64,000 nt of DNA from Clonostachys chloroleuca. Its lineage: Eukaryota; Ascomycota; Sordariomycetes; Hypocreales; Bionectriaceae. Shown one piece after another: positions 41,765-52,699 of the stretch. The notes beneath the pieces were generated by a model. The model saw nothing but the letters and a program-made list of their open reading frames with translations. It did no database searches and was not told the origin of the DNA. Position numbers and translations under genes: made by a program. The DNA is taken from NCBI GenBank assembly GCA_037952775.1, contig JBANAY010000003.1:13144001-13208000 (forward strand), given 5' to 3'. Position 1 is the first letter of the stretch. Every line of letters starts with the position of its first letter.

Positions 41765-44676
41765 GGGGACCAATAGGTACGCACCCGGTGCGCGTGTAAG
41801 GAAGTTATGTAAGCCTAATCTCCTTGTAAGCCGGTCGGGCGTAGCTACCCCTTTTCTTTCGATAAAGAACCTTACTTTGCTGCGTACTGTTCTTCTCAAA
41901 TCGCCTCTCCCGTAATGGACCAGGCTAGAACTACTAGTCAATTTCCTGATGACTGCCTGCCGCCCGAACGCGACTATGGCTCTCGGGAGGCCCTGCACAC
42001 TGCGATCAATGCGTGGGCAGCTCCTAGGGGCTATGCATTTGTCACTGGGAAGTCGAAGAAAACAGAGAGCGGGAGACGAATTGTTTTCTTCAGCTGTGAC
42101 CGTGGAGGAGCGCCACCAAACTCCTCAAATGCACGGCGTCGGATGACTACAACACGACGTACAGGTTCCAATTCTCAGTGCTTGCAAAGGAGGCATTGGA
42201 ACACACAATGTGGCGTCTTGCACACCGTCCCGGCAGAGAGTTTGCCCATCACAACCACGAGCCAAGCACAAATCTATCTGCACATCCAGTTCACCGTCAG
42301 CTATCCCATGCTGATAGGTCAACTATCAACAACCTTGCGAATGCTGGGGTAGCGCCGAAAGAGATCAGGTCCTACCTACGTCAGAACACACAGTCTCGTG
42401 CTACCCAGCAAGACATCTACAATTGCATTGCACAAGGCAAGCGAGACCAGCAAAAGGGTCAAAGCACGATACATGCTCTTGCTAATGAGCTTGAAGCAGA
42501 GGGGTTTTGGAGTCGAATACGCTTCGACCAGGATGGTCGGGTTACAGCTGTGTTGTTTGCCCACCCAGAATCGCTAGCGTACCTCAAGTCATACCCGGAT
42601 ATACTTATCCTAGACTGCACATACAAGACAAACAAGTACAAGATGCCTCTTCTTGATATCGTCGGTGTTGACGCCTGTCAACGCTCATTCTGCATCGCCT
42701 TCGCCTTCCTCGGCGGCGAGGAGGAGAAGGATTACGTTTGGGCGTTCGATCGGCTACGTTCAATGTACGAAGCCTGCGGCGCAAGGATGCCATCTGTGAT
42801 CCTTACAGACCGCTGTCTCGCCTGCATGAATGCAGTATCTCATTGCTTCCCAGCTGCAGTGTCGCTTCTATGCCTTTGGCATGCCAACAAGGCAGTTCTA
42901 CGTTACTGTCAGCCAAGTTTTATGCGCCATAACAATACATTTGAAGAACCTCAAGGCCACCAAGAGTGGAAGGACTTTTATGGGAAATGGCATGAGCTCC
43001 TGGCATCGACAAACGAAGAGACATTTGAAGACAGGCTTCAACAGCTTAAAGACCGCTATACTTCCGCCCACGTCCGGGAGGTCGCCTACATCATCGAAAC
43101 ATGGCTTGATCTACACAAAAAGAAGCTTGTCAAAGCTTGGGTTGATGAGCACCTTCACTTTGAAAATGTGGTTACGTCTCGAGGCGAGGGTATTCATCAG
43201 CTCATCAAAAAGTACCTTGATACTTCCCAGCTGGATCTCTTCGAGGCCTGGAGGGCTATCAAACTGGCAATACTTAACCAAGTAGCTGAACTACGGGCAA
43301 ATCAAGCGAAGCAGCAAGTCCGGACGCCTATCGAACTCTCAGGGAGTCTATACAGCATTATACGAGGCTGGGTATCTCACGAGGCATTACGGAAGGTTGA
43401 GGCGCAAAGGAAGCGGCTTCAGCAGGACAGACTTCCCGCCTGCACAGGAGTCTTCTCAGCAACGCTTGGGCTCCCTTGCGCTCACGTAATCGAGCCACTT
43501 ATGCGGCAAGAGCAACCGCTTCAGCTACAGCACTTCCATACGCATTGGCATCTTCAACGAGAGGGAGAGCCTCATTTTCTTCTGGAGCCTCGCCGGCAAT
43601 TCGATCAGGTAGTTGCTAGGTCAACATTACCCAGTTCTAGCACTCGGCGCGAGCCATCTGCATTTGAGGCTATCGAGCAAGTGTCACAGATGCGGATAGC
43701 AGCTAAGCCTACATGCTCAAGGTGTCATACTCAGGGCCACACAATGAGCTCAAAGGCATGCCCTTTGCGATATGCGCATCTTAGGCCTTCTCCCACCCCA
43801 ACAGCGCTTCCAAACACGCTACTGCCATCCGTTACGCCAGCTTCAGCTCCACTGCCAGTACCGGATTCATCCTTATCCTCAATTTTACCGCGACGGCAGG
43901 CAGCAGCGCCCGCGGCACCATCTGACCAAGAGCCACTACCATTCCCACCAGACACAGGACAACCACCACCCTCATCCGCGGGTATGCCTCCATCGCCAGA
44001 TATGCCGCCATCGGCGGAGTCAGATATGCGTTATGACCATCCTTGTGCTATATACCATCGATACATTGCAGCACGTACGGCGTGGTATAACAAGCTGCCT
44101 CGAGGTAGCTTGAAGACTAACCAGCAATATCGAAAGGCAATGGGCTTTCCTCAACGCTACGATAAAGCAAGTTATAATTGGTGTTTCGACTATAAGCAGA
44201 TGGGTAAACGATGCACAGCAACAGAACCTAGCCGGGAGTGGACTAAGGAGGAGATGATAACATACCTAGACTGGAATAAGGCAGAAGATAAACGTGTAGA
44301 AGCGCGGGTTGCTGAGGAGATAAGGAAAGACCGTCTAACAAACAGGCGAAGAGGTATGAACGCGATTTGGAAGAGCATCGAGCTAGACATTATCGAGCAA
44401 GAAGCTCTATACTCGAACAATAACCAGACCAAAGATAGCATTACAGTTGCTGCTTAGATTGTTATTGATATGAAAGTTGCTCAAGCTCGAATTATATCAC
44501 TGTCAAAAAGAAACTGCATAGTAGCTCGTCGTCTCGAGATTAGAAAACAATTCATGCGAAACTTGCTGCCGACCGGCTTACAAGGAGATTAGGCTTACAT
44601 AACTTCCTTACACGCGCACCGGGTGCGCAGCACGTGACACTTACGTGCGCACCCAGGTGCGTACCTATTGGTCCCC
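41765..44676 (+). mobile_element. MULE 2, nearly intact, without a target-site duplication
   Basis: TIRs at 41765-41839 and 44568-44676 both begin GGGGACCAATAGGTACGCAC from the outside and run inward to CCGGTCGG. The right TIR has ~34 extra bp, an imperfect duplication around GCGCACCGGGTGCGC. The element holds one long transposase frame. The flanks (CACAATGAT left, TAGCATTGC right) give no 8-11-bp duplication. The left flank is a BTB-family gene, the right flank is Helitron B. So the element either suffered an adjacent deletion or is a recombinant of two MULE copies. Confidence 0.88.
41915..44457 (+). CDS. MULE transposase (FAR1-like + MULE + SWIM-like + C-terminal tail), one frameshift near the N-terminus
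   Basis: ATG 41915 opens a FAR1-like DNA-binding region (SREALHTAINAWAAPRGYAFVTGKSKK, FFSCDRGG). Between 42100 and 42125 the frame shifts by one base into the long frame ending at 44457, which reads KLLKCTASDDYNTTYRF just after. The MULE core has DILILDCTYKTNKY (D of the DDE triad), a second acidic residue in SVILTDRCLACMNAV, LCLWHANKAV, and the third in the region HLHFENVVTSRGEG. A SWIM-like zinc motif (ATLGLPCAHVIE) and a zinc knuckle CSRCHTQGHTMSSKACP follow. A Pro/Ser linker and a charged tail finish it. About 845 residues if the single frameshift is disregarded. It encodes a cut-and-paste transposase that acts on the flanking TIRs. Confidence 0.88.
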
Positions 44677-47600
44677 TAGCATTGCCCCAAGCTCCGCCGA
44701 GTCCGCTGTTATCTGGCCCGCGTCCATTGCGTCTCGCACGATGTCAACCAGACGTGTCACATCACCCTCAGGGTCCGAGCGATATACGGCAGCTGTTCCG
44801 TTGCCCGTCCCGTCGCCCGCCCCGTCTTCGGTTAGGCTTATCCCCTCGGCCTCAGGGTCGCCATCCCCGGATGAAGAAGCCCACTGCCTTGCATCTCGCT
44901 TCGCGTCTTCTGCGGATCGCCGAAGCAGCTGTATGTTGTCTGCAAGGAAGGATACCCTTCGGGAAAGGGTCTCTCTCTGCCTTAACCAGATGCTGTTAAT
45001 ATCTCCGGATGACTCGGTCAGGAAGCATTGCCAAGGGACAAACAGGGCAAGATGCTGTACGGCGGTCCTGCGACAGCAACAGAAAGTTAGTCTTCGAACA
45101 GTAGCCAAGGCTTTTGCCTAATTCTCTCTCTCTCTCTCTCTCTCTCTATTTTTTTTTTTTTTTTTTCACGGGTTCAGCCAGGACTTACCTTCGGAAACAT
45201 GGACCGTCATCATCGTCCAAATCTGTGCTCAGGTAGCCGTCTAGGCAGACGATGGCATGCTTACCCGGCCGTCGCAACACCTGCACCCACGAGTCCGCGA
45301 ACGGACAACCGTTCCCGAATCCCAATTCGCCCCATCTGGCTCTGCGTTTATCGCCCTTGCGCTTCAGCTGGACAAGCGACACGTAATCGTACAGGCACAG
45401 GCTTTGGAGGGCCTCGCCCCTATGAAGGTACGCCTCAACAAAGGAGATCTTACGGCCCACTTCCTCGACTAGTACCGAATCTTCGACCGCCGGCTCCCCC
45501 ACGCCCCCTTCGCCGCCCCCGTGGCGTAGGTGGGGCCATTGCCGAAAGACGTGTCAGTAGAGCAGAGACACGTTGAAGAATGTCCAGGCAGCGCTATTAG
45601 AGAATTCAGTTGCGTATCCAAGTAAATGAGAGACAACTTCGACCTGCGATAGCGGCCTTTCCGTAAAGATGCGGTTCGCGACCCTCATTAGGAATTGTCG
45701 AGTCTTGTGAGGTATACAATTTCCTTCTCCTTCTTTTTCTTCTCCCTCACCGGCTGCGGTTCCCCTTCGCTCATCTTCAAGGCCCCGCAACAGCCCGGCG
45801 GCGGCAGCCACGCGCTTCCAGACCGGATCCTCAACCTTTGTTGCGTAATTTGTCAAGTAGTACACTAGAGCCATGGTCTTGCGCTGCGTTCCGATAAATG
45901 AGATGTCGTGGTTGTGCCGCAGTCCCACGGCCATCGCCTTGTTCCACCGATTCACCATACTGTGCGTCCGCCGAATCTGCAATAGGCCATCTGCTGTAAA
46001 TGCCGTCTCATTGACCAGCCTCCAAGGCGCTTTGAAGCGGCAGAGATCCTGCCTCCCATCCTGCCTTTTACCTAGTGAATATTTAAGGGAGGTGGGGCTA
46101 TGCGTATGAATCTGCGTCACTCGCGCACAGTAGTTGGCTTCTTCATCGAAGGTGGCGGCGAACTGCTGGCTGTCCCGCAATAGCGACGATACATCTGAGG
46201 TCACTGGCCTCTCTGCTTGGACGGCAAGGGATGCCTCCTAGTCTAGGCCCTGTTCGTTCGTATTGCGACACATTAGCTTTCGACACCAACATGTCACATC
46301 TCATCGCTCGAGCATGGAGCCGCGTGCAGACCAGTGAGTGAATCGGCGGATGTGTTAAGAGTGCTGATGCATTGGCGGCTGGGACATACCTCGCAAAAGA
46401 CACCGTCGACGTACTTGATTATGCGTTCCCGATAGGACCGCTGATTCTCATCGTCGGCGCCGGCCAGGACCGAGCTCAAGTACATGTTTCCTTGAAGCCA
46501 GAGCAGTCCATGAACGTGCAAAGCACCGCGCTCGTTGGTCTCCACGGCACCGAAATAGTGGCTGATGCGCTCGAATACCGACTCTTGCCCTACCTTCACG
46601 TAGTGCTCGAAGAATAGCGATATCTCCCTGTGGAAGAAGATGGCCGAGCTCGCGGGATCTGATATAGCCAGCCGCACACGCTTGTAGACCTTGTCAAGGC
46701 TCTTCAGGAAAGCCTCCGCTGCATCGGGGTCGCGGGTGCGATAGGCGGCCAGCTTCAGTTTGATCGGGTTCGTGATGTCATTAGGGTTGAGCGTGAACCA
46801 GATAGCCGGTATACCGAGCCGGATGATCATGGACTTGATCTTCCGCCGCATGCTTAGGCGGTCCTCTCTGGACATCGGGTGCCGGAAGCCGTATAGTGAG
46901 AGGCACCTCAGGAGCTCTCGGACGTCCTCATCGGCGGTGCTGCCAGAACGCTCCAGCTCTAACCTTGCCGCTTCTAGTTTCTCCTCGTTCAGCGACCGTA
47001 CGGTCTGCTCAACCTTTGTAAAATTCTTCCTCGTCACGCTCAGCAGGCTCACTCGGCGGTTCCTTGACCGAACCTCCAGATTGAAAACGAGGAAGGCAAA
47101 GATGTGGTGTGTCGAGAATCGGCCGCCGTGCCGCCGCAGAACCACTTCGGCCCACTTTCGGAGGTTCATGTTTCGAGACGACAAAAGAAACTCTGTTGCT
47201 GTCACCCCGGTTCCTGTCCTGGATCCAGATCCCGCCGTCTCTGTTGCGGCCTCCCTTCGATGACGTTCGCGTCCTTCCTCCAGACCCACCCCCTCCTCTC
47301 CCGCCAGTTGGGGTCCGCCACCGCCGAAGGGGAACAGTGTCGGGGACGTCTTGGCGAAGAACCAGGTATCGAAAGAATCCGCAAACTCATCGCCTCGGGA
47401 TACCTGGATGTACGGCTCGAGGCCGTTTCCCCGCCGCACGCTCGCCGATCCCGCCAAGGCTACCCCATCAGTGTGTATCCCCGCTTCCGGATTGACACCG
47501 GCTGCAGCACCGCTCCCACCCATGGCATCGTAGACAAACTGCAGCTTTTCGAGATCTGCTACATCCGGTTGTGTGTCCAAGGCAAACATTCCGGAGGAGG

Positions 47601-49867
47601 TGACCTCGTGAATAGGTTTCATGGAGTTTTCCTCTGCCCGAACACCGTCCTCACGTTCGTCCCAATCCGTGCCTGTCCGACTATTCGCGACGTCTCTCCC
47701 TTGGCTAAGCATCGCAAAGACCTCGCTGATGTCCACAGACTCCTCATCATCTATGCCGCGCTCTGTAGGCGGTACTAGCTGTGCCGTCCGCGTCTTCTCC
47801 CATGCCGACGGCTCGTTTCGCTCCATCTGGTCATAGACCCTGGCCGGTACGCCGTGCAGCGGCTCGCCCCAGCTGTCCATCTCGGCCACGTCGATCTCGA
47901 TGCCCGCATAGTGGGGGTTGTGTCTCTGCAGCCAGATCAGGGCCCTCTCGACAACTTGCCGCCGTACCGACAGGAGTCCTGATAGATCGCTCGGCGCCGG
48001 CTTCTCGCCCCCTGCCACGACACGTGAACCTCATCCATGACCCTCAGGAGCGGGTGCGGCAGCACTCGCGTGGCCAGCTCCTGGACGTTATTGGGGAATA
48101 CGATAATGTGCCCCTTTATGTGCCTCGGATACCTGGCCGTCTGCCTCGAGCCGTCCGACAGGCTGTACCTAGTGATGAGGCCGTAGCACGAGTTCAGGGC
48201 GATGAGCTTCTCCTCAACTGGTGTCAGGCCTTTCAGCTCGTCCGGGAACATGTGTTCGCAGCCGACGCGCAGGTGGAGCTGTGCGGCAGGACATGGACAG
48301 CCCTTCCCCAAGCGGTCGACGCATTCAGCGCAGCCTGGGATGTGTTGCCCTACGGGAAAGCAGCTCTTGCATGACAACGGTGAACCATCACGTCTGTCGG
48401 CAGTACTAGATGTCCATTCGTCCCAGCTTATCTCTCTCAGCTCCTCTCTGTTGCACTTTCGATAGCATATCATGCAGGTCCAGATTGGCAGGGTGTCTGT
48501 GTTTGAAATGCCTTGTAGAAACCCTGTACTGTCGATACCTTTCTCGCGTGGGAAACCGGCGTACACCATGCCTGTTCCCGAGATAGCCTCTCCTTCGCGG
48601 CGAATTCCTCATCCAGGTGGCTCAACACGCTGCGCAGGTCCTCCGCCCCATAATATTGCATGCTCTCCAGGCAGCTCTCGTTCTGAGCGCGTTCTGGAAG
48701 CCTCTCTTCGCCCTCGTGTGCGCTAGGATGGACATGGCGCTCGTGCTCTAGTAACGTCTGTTTCCGTTTCAACAACCTAGAGTGCAGCACACCCCCTCGA
48801 ATGCATCGGTATCTCCTCCAAGAGCCGGGTCCAGGGCATCATTGGTTGTTCGGTGGCTAGGAACTCCACCCATCCCGCTCCCATTCGTCTCCGCTGCCTG
48901 TATCTCCCTGGGCAAGATGGACCGCAAAGGAACATCAGGGTCAGCAGTGACCTTGTGTTGCATTTGCATGGCCAGTCTTCGTCTCCCCCACGCCACGTCT
49001 GAACCAACCCAGTTGGCTTAGCCCGTCGTCCCCCACGCATGCGACCCAGGCACTCGTCCGAGGCTCGCAATGCTGGTCCTTTCTGTGACAGCAACTGCCG
49101 GTGGTTTCGCGGATCCGCGTTCGCGGCGCTTGGCTCAGCCCCCGACTGGCCGGCATCTGGAGCCACCGCCTCTCTCGGCTGGATCGGGCGTAACGGTGAT
49201 CTTGGGTGAGTGACGCCGTCGGGTCGTGCCCTAGCCTTTGTCATTGGGCGACCCTTCTGCCGTCGACCCTGATCCGGAAGGCTCGCTTCTAGGACCTCTG
49301 CGGAGGTTTGCCTTTCTGAACTTTGCTGAGTCCGTCCAGGGCTTGGGTAGGCCAACTCTCCAGTCCCAGGTACTCTTGCGGCTACTACCGGTTGAATTAG
49401 CTTTGGCAAACCCCCAGTCCTATCAACGCCGTCGCCTCCTCCTCCTCCTCCTCCACATTCTCTATCATATCCTCTCTTAGTCCTCGCTATTGAGCGGTTC
49501 CCTCGCCTAATCCTGGTGCGACGGACGAGACCGTCTATGGCTTTCCGTTTGTGCCCGTTGGACCACTCCTCGCGGACGTTGCTGAGTCCTTCTACCTTTC
49601 CATTTTCACCTATCCCCTGTACTTCCCTGGGTAGAATCGGCCGGAATATCGTGGGCCGGGTGGTCTCTGCTATGTGAGCCACCCGTTGTCTATCCTCATT
49701 GCCAGCTTCATTGCTTAGTCCGATGCGATGCTCTGGTCCACATCCCCAACCAAGCTGTGGATGTTGGCCTCATGGTGCCCCGTAGGTATGAGAAATCCCG
49801 TTTCTCGGCCGGCGTCCTGTTCCACCCTTCCCTTTACTGCTGTTCTAAGCCCACTCCCTTCACCCAT
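44677..49867 (-). pseudogene. Helitron Rep (HUH endonuclease), truncated before the helicase
   Basis: The N-terminus (ATG equivalent at 49867-49865) is basic and divergent from copy A. The Cys-rich region reads WTCMICYRKCNREEL (near 48480). The Rep domain (46294-48018 in one frame) includes RGALHVHGLLWLQGN; after an intron (46389-46250) comes YYLTNYATKVEDP. A TGA replaces TGG after FFNVSLLY (45554-45556). Frame changes occur near 48790, 48500 and 48010. A second intron (about 45190-45070) carries (TC)n and T18. The gene ends at 44677 at the MULE junction, so Walker motifs are absent and the protein cannot unwind DNA. Confidence 0.88.
45123..45166. repeat. (TC)n followed by poly-T inside the second Rep intron
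   Basis: About twelve TC units (45123-45147) then eighteen T (45149-45166). In mRNA sense this is poly-A then (GA)n, downstream of the donor. The homologous intron in copy A lacks it. Confidence 0.85.
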
Positions 49868-50609
49868 CGTGGCAGTACTGTTGAACGGACCTGGTGCTCT
49901 TTTCCCGTGTCTAGTTGTCTTCCTACGGATACATGTGCTATGCTCTTTACTATGTCCTCCTTCCTCAGCTTCCAGGCCTCAACTTCTTATGACTTCGATG
50001 CCATTCTTGCTTGACCCGCCCACCTTCCGAGACATCTTATCGTATGTATCTTCTGAACCTCGCCTTTCTATCAGCTCCTCTCACTAGGATTCTATTCACG
50101 CCTATTCATCCAGGGAACACCGCTTCCACTGCTAACCTGCTCTATGTGATCCTTTTTGGGATTCTCTTGAGCTGTCTCACGCTGCTGTTGGGACGCCACG
50201 CGCAACGCAAGCTTATGCGCGATAGCGACTCTCCATCCGAGATGAAGCGCTCACCGCCTGGCTCGTGTGGGTGAACTTTCTTTCGCCTGCATTGTATACA
50301 TATTTATATAGGTTTCAGATCCCCTCTAGACATCCCGCTAAATATACTTACTCTCCTCTTTTTCCCCTCTCCGCGATGCCTGACCGCAACTTGCATGCGA
50401 TTACGCTCCTCCCTGCTGTGTCCACGTCGCCAGTCGCCTTCACCTCCAGTATCCCCTTCCCCTTTCTTTTCCACTTTGTCTCTATTCCCTTTCATTTCTG
50501 GCTTCTCTTGGGCTTTTTCTTCAACCCGTATCTATTAAAAAGCCAGCCTTACATCTCTCAAAAGCTTGTCAAAGGGGGTCCCTTGAATGTCGAGTGAGTT
50601 CCCGTGATA

Positions 50610-52192
50610 ATGCCCGCTTCCGCCACCACCGTGGATGGCTCGCCGCAGGCTCGCAAGCCGCTGGATAGCCAGAGGAGCGCTGGCGGCGATATGTCCATCA
50701 TGTTCTTTGTCCAGCCCGGCTGCCCTTCGAGATTCGCCTCTGCAGACGAGCATCGAGTAAAGGGCCTGAATGCCGAGACCATAGCGAGGGTCGTCCTTCC
50801 GACCCCTCCGTGGCTCACAGCCCCTGATTACTCTCCTTTGCGTGCCCATACTGACGAGCCCTCTCCCTCCATATTCTTCAGTCTCAACCTGTCTATATAC
50901 AACCAGCAGATGATCCCGACGACTGGTCCAACCAGTGGCTTTTTATGACTGGTCGTGTCCATCCTTTTGCCTTGACCTGGGAAATCAATCCTCAGGATAG
51001 GCTGGAAACCTCGGCTGATGACGGCTTCCTCACCTACACCATCCCGGCTCTTATCGTGCGTGACCAAGGGTATCAGCCGTATGTTGTGGTCCTTTTATCC
51101 GCTGTCCCATCGGTCTTGTGATTTGCTGCTGACCCCTTCGCCCACAGTGTACTACCCCGAAATCTCTGCTCTGCGGTCGACCGATTTCCACTCCTCTCCC
51201 CAATCGTTAGTTTTACCGGCAATGTCGTCGGTCCAGGTCACAATCTCCTGCAAAAGGAGCTTGTGCCCGCTCTGGACGATGTCCAGCTCAGATGCTGTGG
51301 CTTTGTTCAGCTAACCACATATCTCGCCCCGGGTAATCCTGTCAAGACTCCCTTCAGAGGTTTCCAGGTCTTTGTCATCTTCCCGGTCCGCGCGAATCCA
51401 TGGGCCTCGCTTTACAAGAAGATGGCTGAGAGGCGAGACACCCATTTCCAGAATAATGTTTTGTTGACCTGCACCGGCAAGGTTGCCGGCCTGCTCGACC
51501 ATCACCTTATGGTGCAGCCACCGGGTCTTGCGCAGGATTACGTCTTCATCGTCGTCCCGGACTCGTGGACCTTTCTCGATAAGGGACTTTCTGTGTCTGC
51601 TTCACCAATGCAGTCGCCCACCGCTGCGGCATCAGCAGTCCCTCCAAAGTCTTCCGGCCACATGCCGTTCGAAGCGATCAAGGCCACCTTTACCTCGCGC
51701 AGACCTGCTGCACTTCCGGTGCCTCGACCCACGGGGACTCCAACTCCAGCCTCTACCCCAGAGAAATCAATGCCATCTGCTGCCTCTACTCCTACCCCTA
51801 CCCCTACCCCTTCTCTACAACACCACACGCTATCCGCCGCACCCGTACCGAAACGACCAGTTTTGGGTAACGACCACACATCGCCTCCTAAACGACCGCG
51901 CCTAGCGCCGTCATCCCCCATGGTGATCCCGTCCTCAGTATCTCCTATCGGTAACTCAAGCTCCAAACCGATTGACGAGCTCCAAATAGTATGCAGCGGG
52001 GACCAGGCCCCCATCGCATCTTTTACGAGACACGTCGCACCCGAAAATCGTCTACCTGTGGCTGCGCCCGCGCCCTTGCCCACGCACGCGCTGGACCCTC
52101 TTGCAGCCTCTGGGTCGGAAGCTTGCAATCGTCCCCATCGAAACCGTAACCCTCCCAAGAAGTATCTGGAAGAAGTCACCAAAATACAATAA
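50610..52192 (+). CDS. Helitron auxiliary protein (possible OB-fold type), full-length copy with one frameshift
   Basis: Start taken at ATG 50610; an alternative is splicing of GTGAGT at 50594 to CGCAG before ARKPLDSQ. Exon 1 runs to 51078, intron 51079-51147 (GTATGT..CCCACAG), exon 2 to 52192; splicing gives VRDQGYQP-VLPRNLC. One base is missing in the QQM/QQID codons (~50912), as comparison with copy A shows. Two compact segments of beta-rich pattern, LSPIVSFTGNVVGP and HFQNNVLLTCTGKVAGL, look like OB-fold starts and suggest single-strand DNA binding. The tail (from ~51600) is Pro/Ser/Thr-rich with basic NLS-like KRPRLAPSS and ends in a basic patch (RPHRNRNPPKKYLEE). Plant Helitrons often carry RPA-like genes; an analogous role is inference. 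Confidence 0.6.
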
Positions 52193-52635
52193 GCGAACAA
52201 GCTGGGCAGAAAGTCATCTTTTGTCGGATAGTGCTCATAGATATAAATATCTATTTCCAAGTGCCGAGGTTAAACTCTGCTACCCACGTGCATTATCCCC
52301 CGTTTTTTGAAATATTCTCTGTGTAATTATTGCTTACTATTCCTCCCATTTATATAATCATTATGATAACACGTAGGACTATTTCTTGTGATAAAATATC
52401 CCCTAAAATCTTTATTGACCGCCCTCTTCGTCATTGAATGATCCCAGGGTGAAACATTTGTAAGTTATAGGGTATGCCCCAGAGCCGCTTGGCGCCACCA
52501 ATATCTCCTAAAACAGCGCTACTGCAAACAGTTTTTTTTTACCATCCAAGTTTCGAGCTTGGAGGTTGTGATTGAATTCGACAAATGAAACAGAAAATTG
52601 CCAGTAGCCAGCTTCGTTCCTCAAGGCTCCTTTGC

Positions 52636-52655
52636 GCAAACCGCGACCGGTTTGC
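52636..52655. repeat. Helitron end hairpin, copy 3
   Basis: GCAAACCGCGACCGGTTTGC, the inverted version of the hairpins at 2116 and 13871, followed by CTCTCTTGTA where similarity among the three ends stops. Confidence 0.75.
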
Positions 52656-52699
52656 CTCTCTTGTATACGACCCACTATAGAGGATATCTGACATAGCTC

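Larger units (their letters stand above)
44677..52655 (-). mobile_element. Helitron B, inverted, 3' part removed at MULE 2
   Basis: Same family and gene order as Helitron A but inverted. The hairpin end is on the right (hairpin 52636-52655, core 52613-52626), then the auxiliary gene on +, the divergent promoter, and Rep on -. The helicase domain and the far end are missing because the element stops at the MULE 2 TIR inside the codon equivalent to AMV/AML of copy A. Protein similarity to A is high through the Rep domain. It retains the uninterrupted end sequence in which MULE 1 sits in copy A. Confidence 0.85.

Noticed and set aside
47104..47778. 224-aa and other long + strand frames opposite Helitron B Rep
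   Set aside because: Mirror of the conserved Rep coding frame; Ser/Arg-rich with no motif.
50265..50597. 110-aa frame before the auxiliary gene in Helitron B
   Set aside because: Its homologue in A is not open on the same frame; pyrimidine-rich leader composition suggests 5' UTR and promoter.
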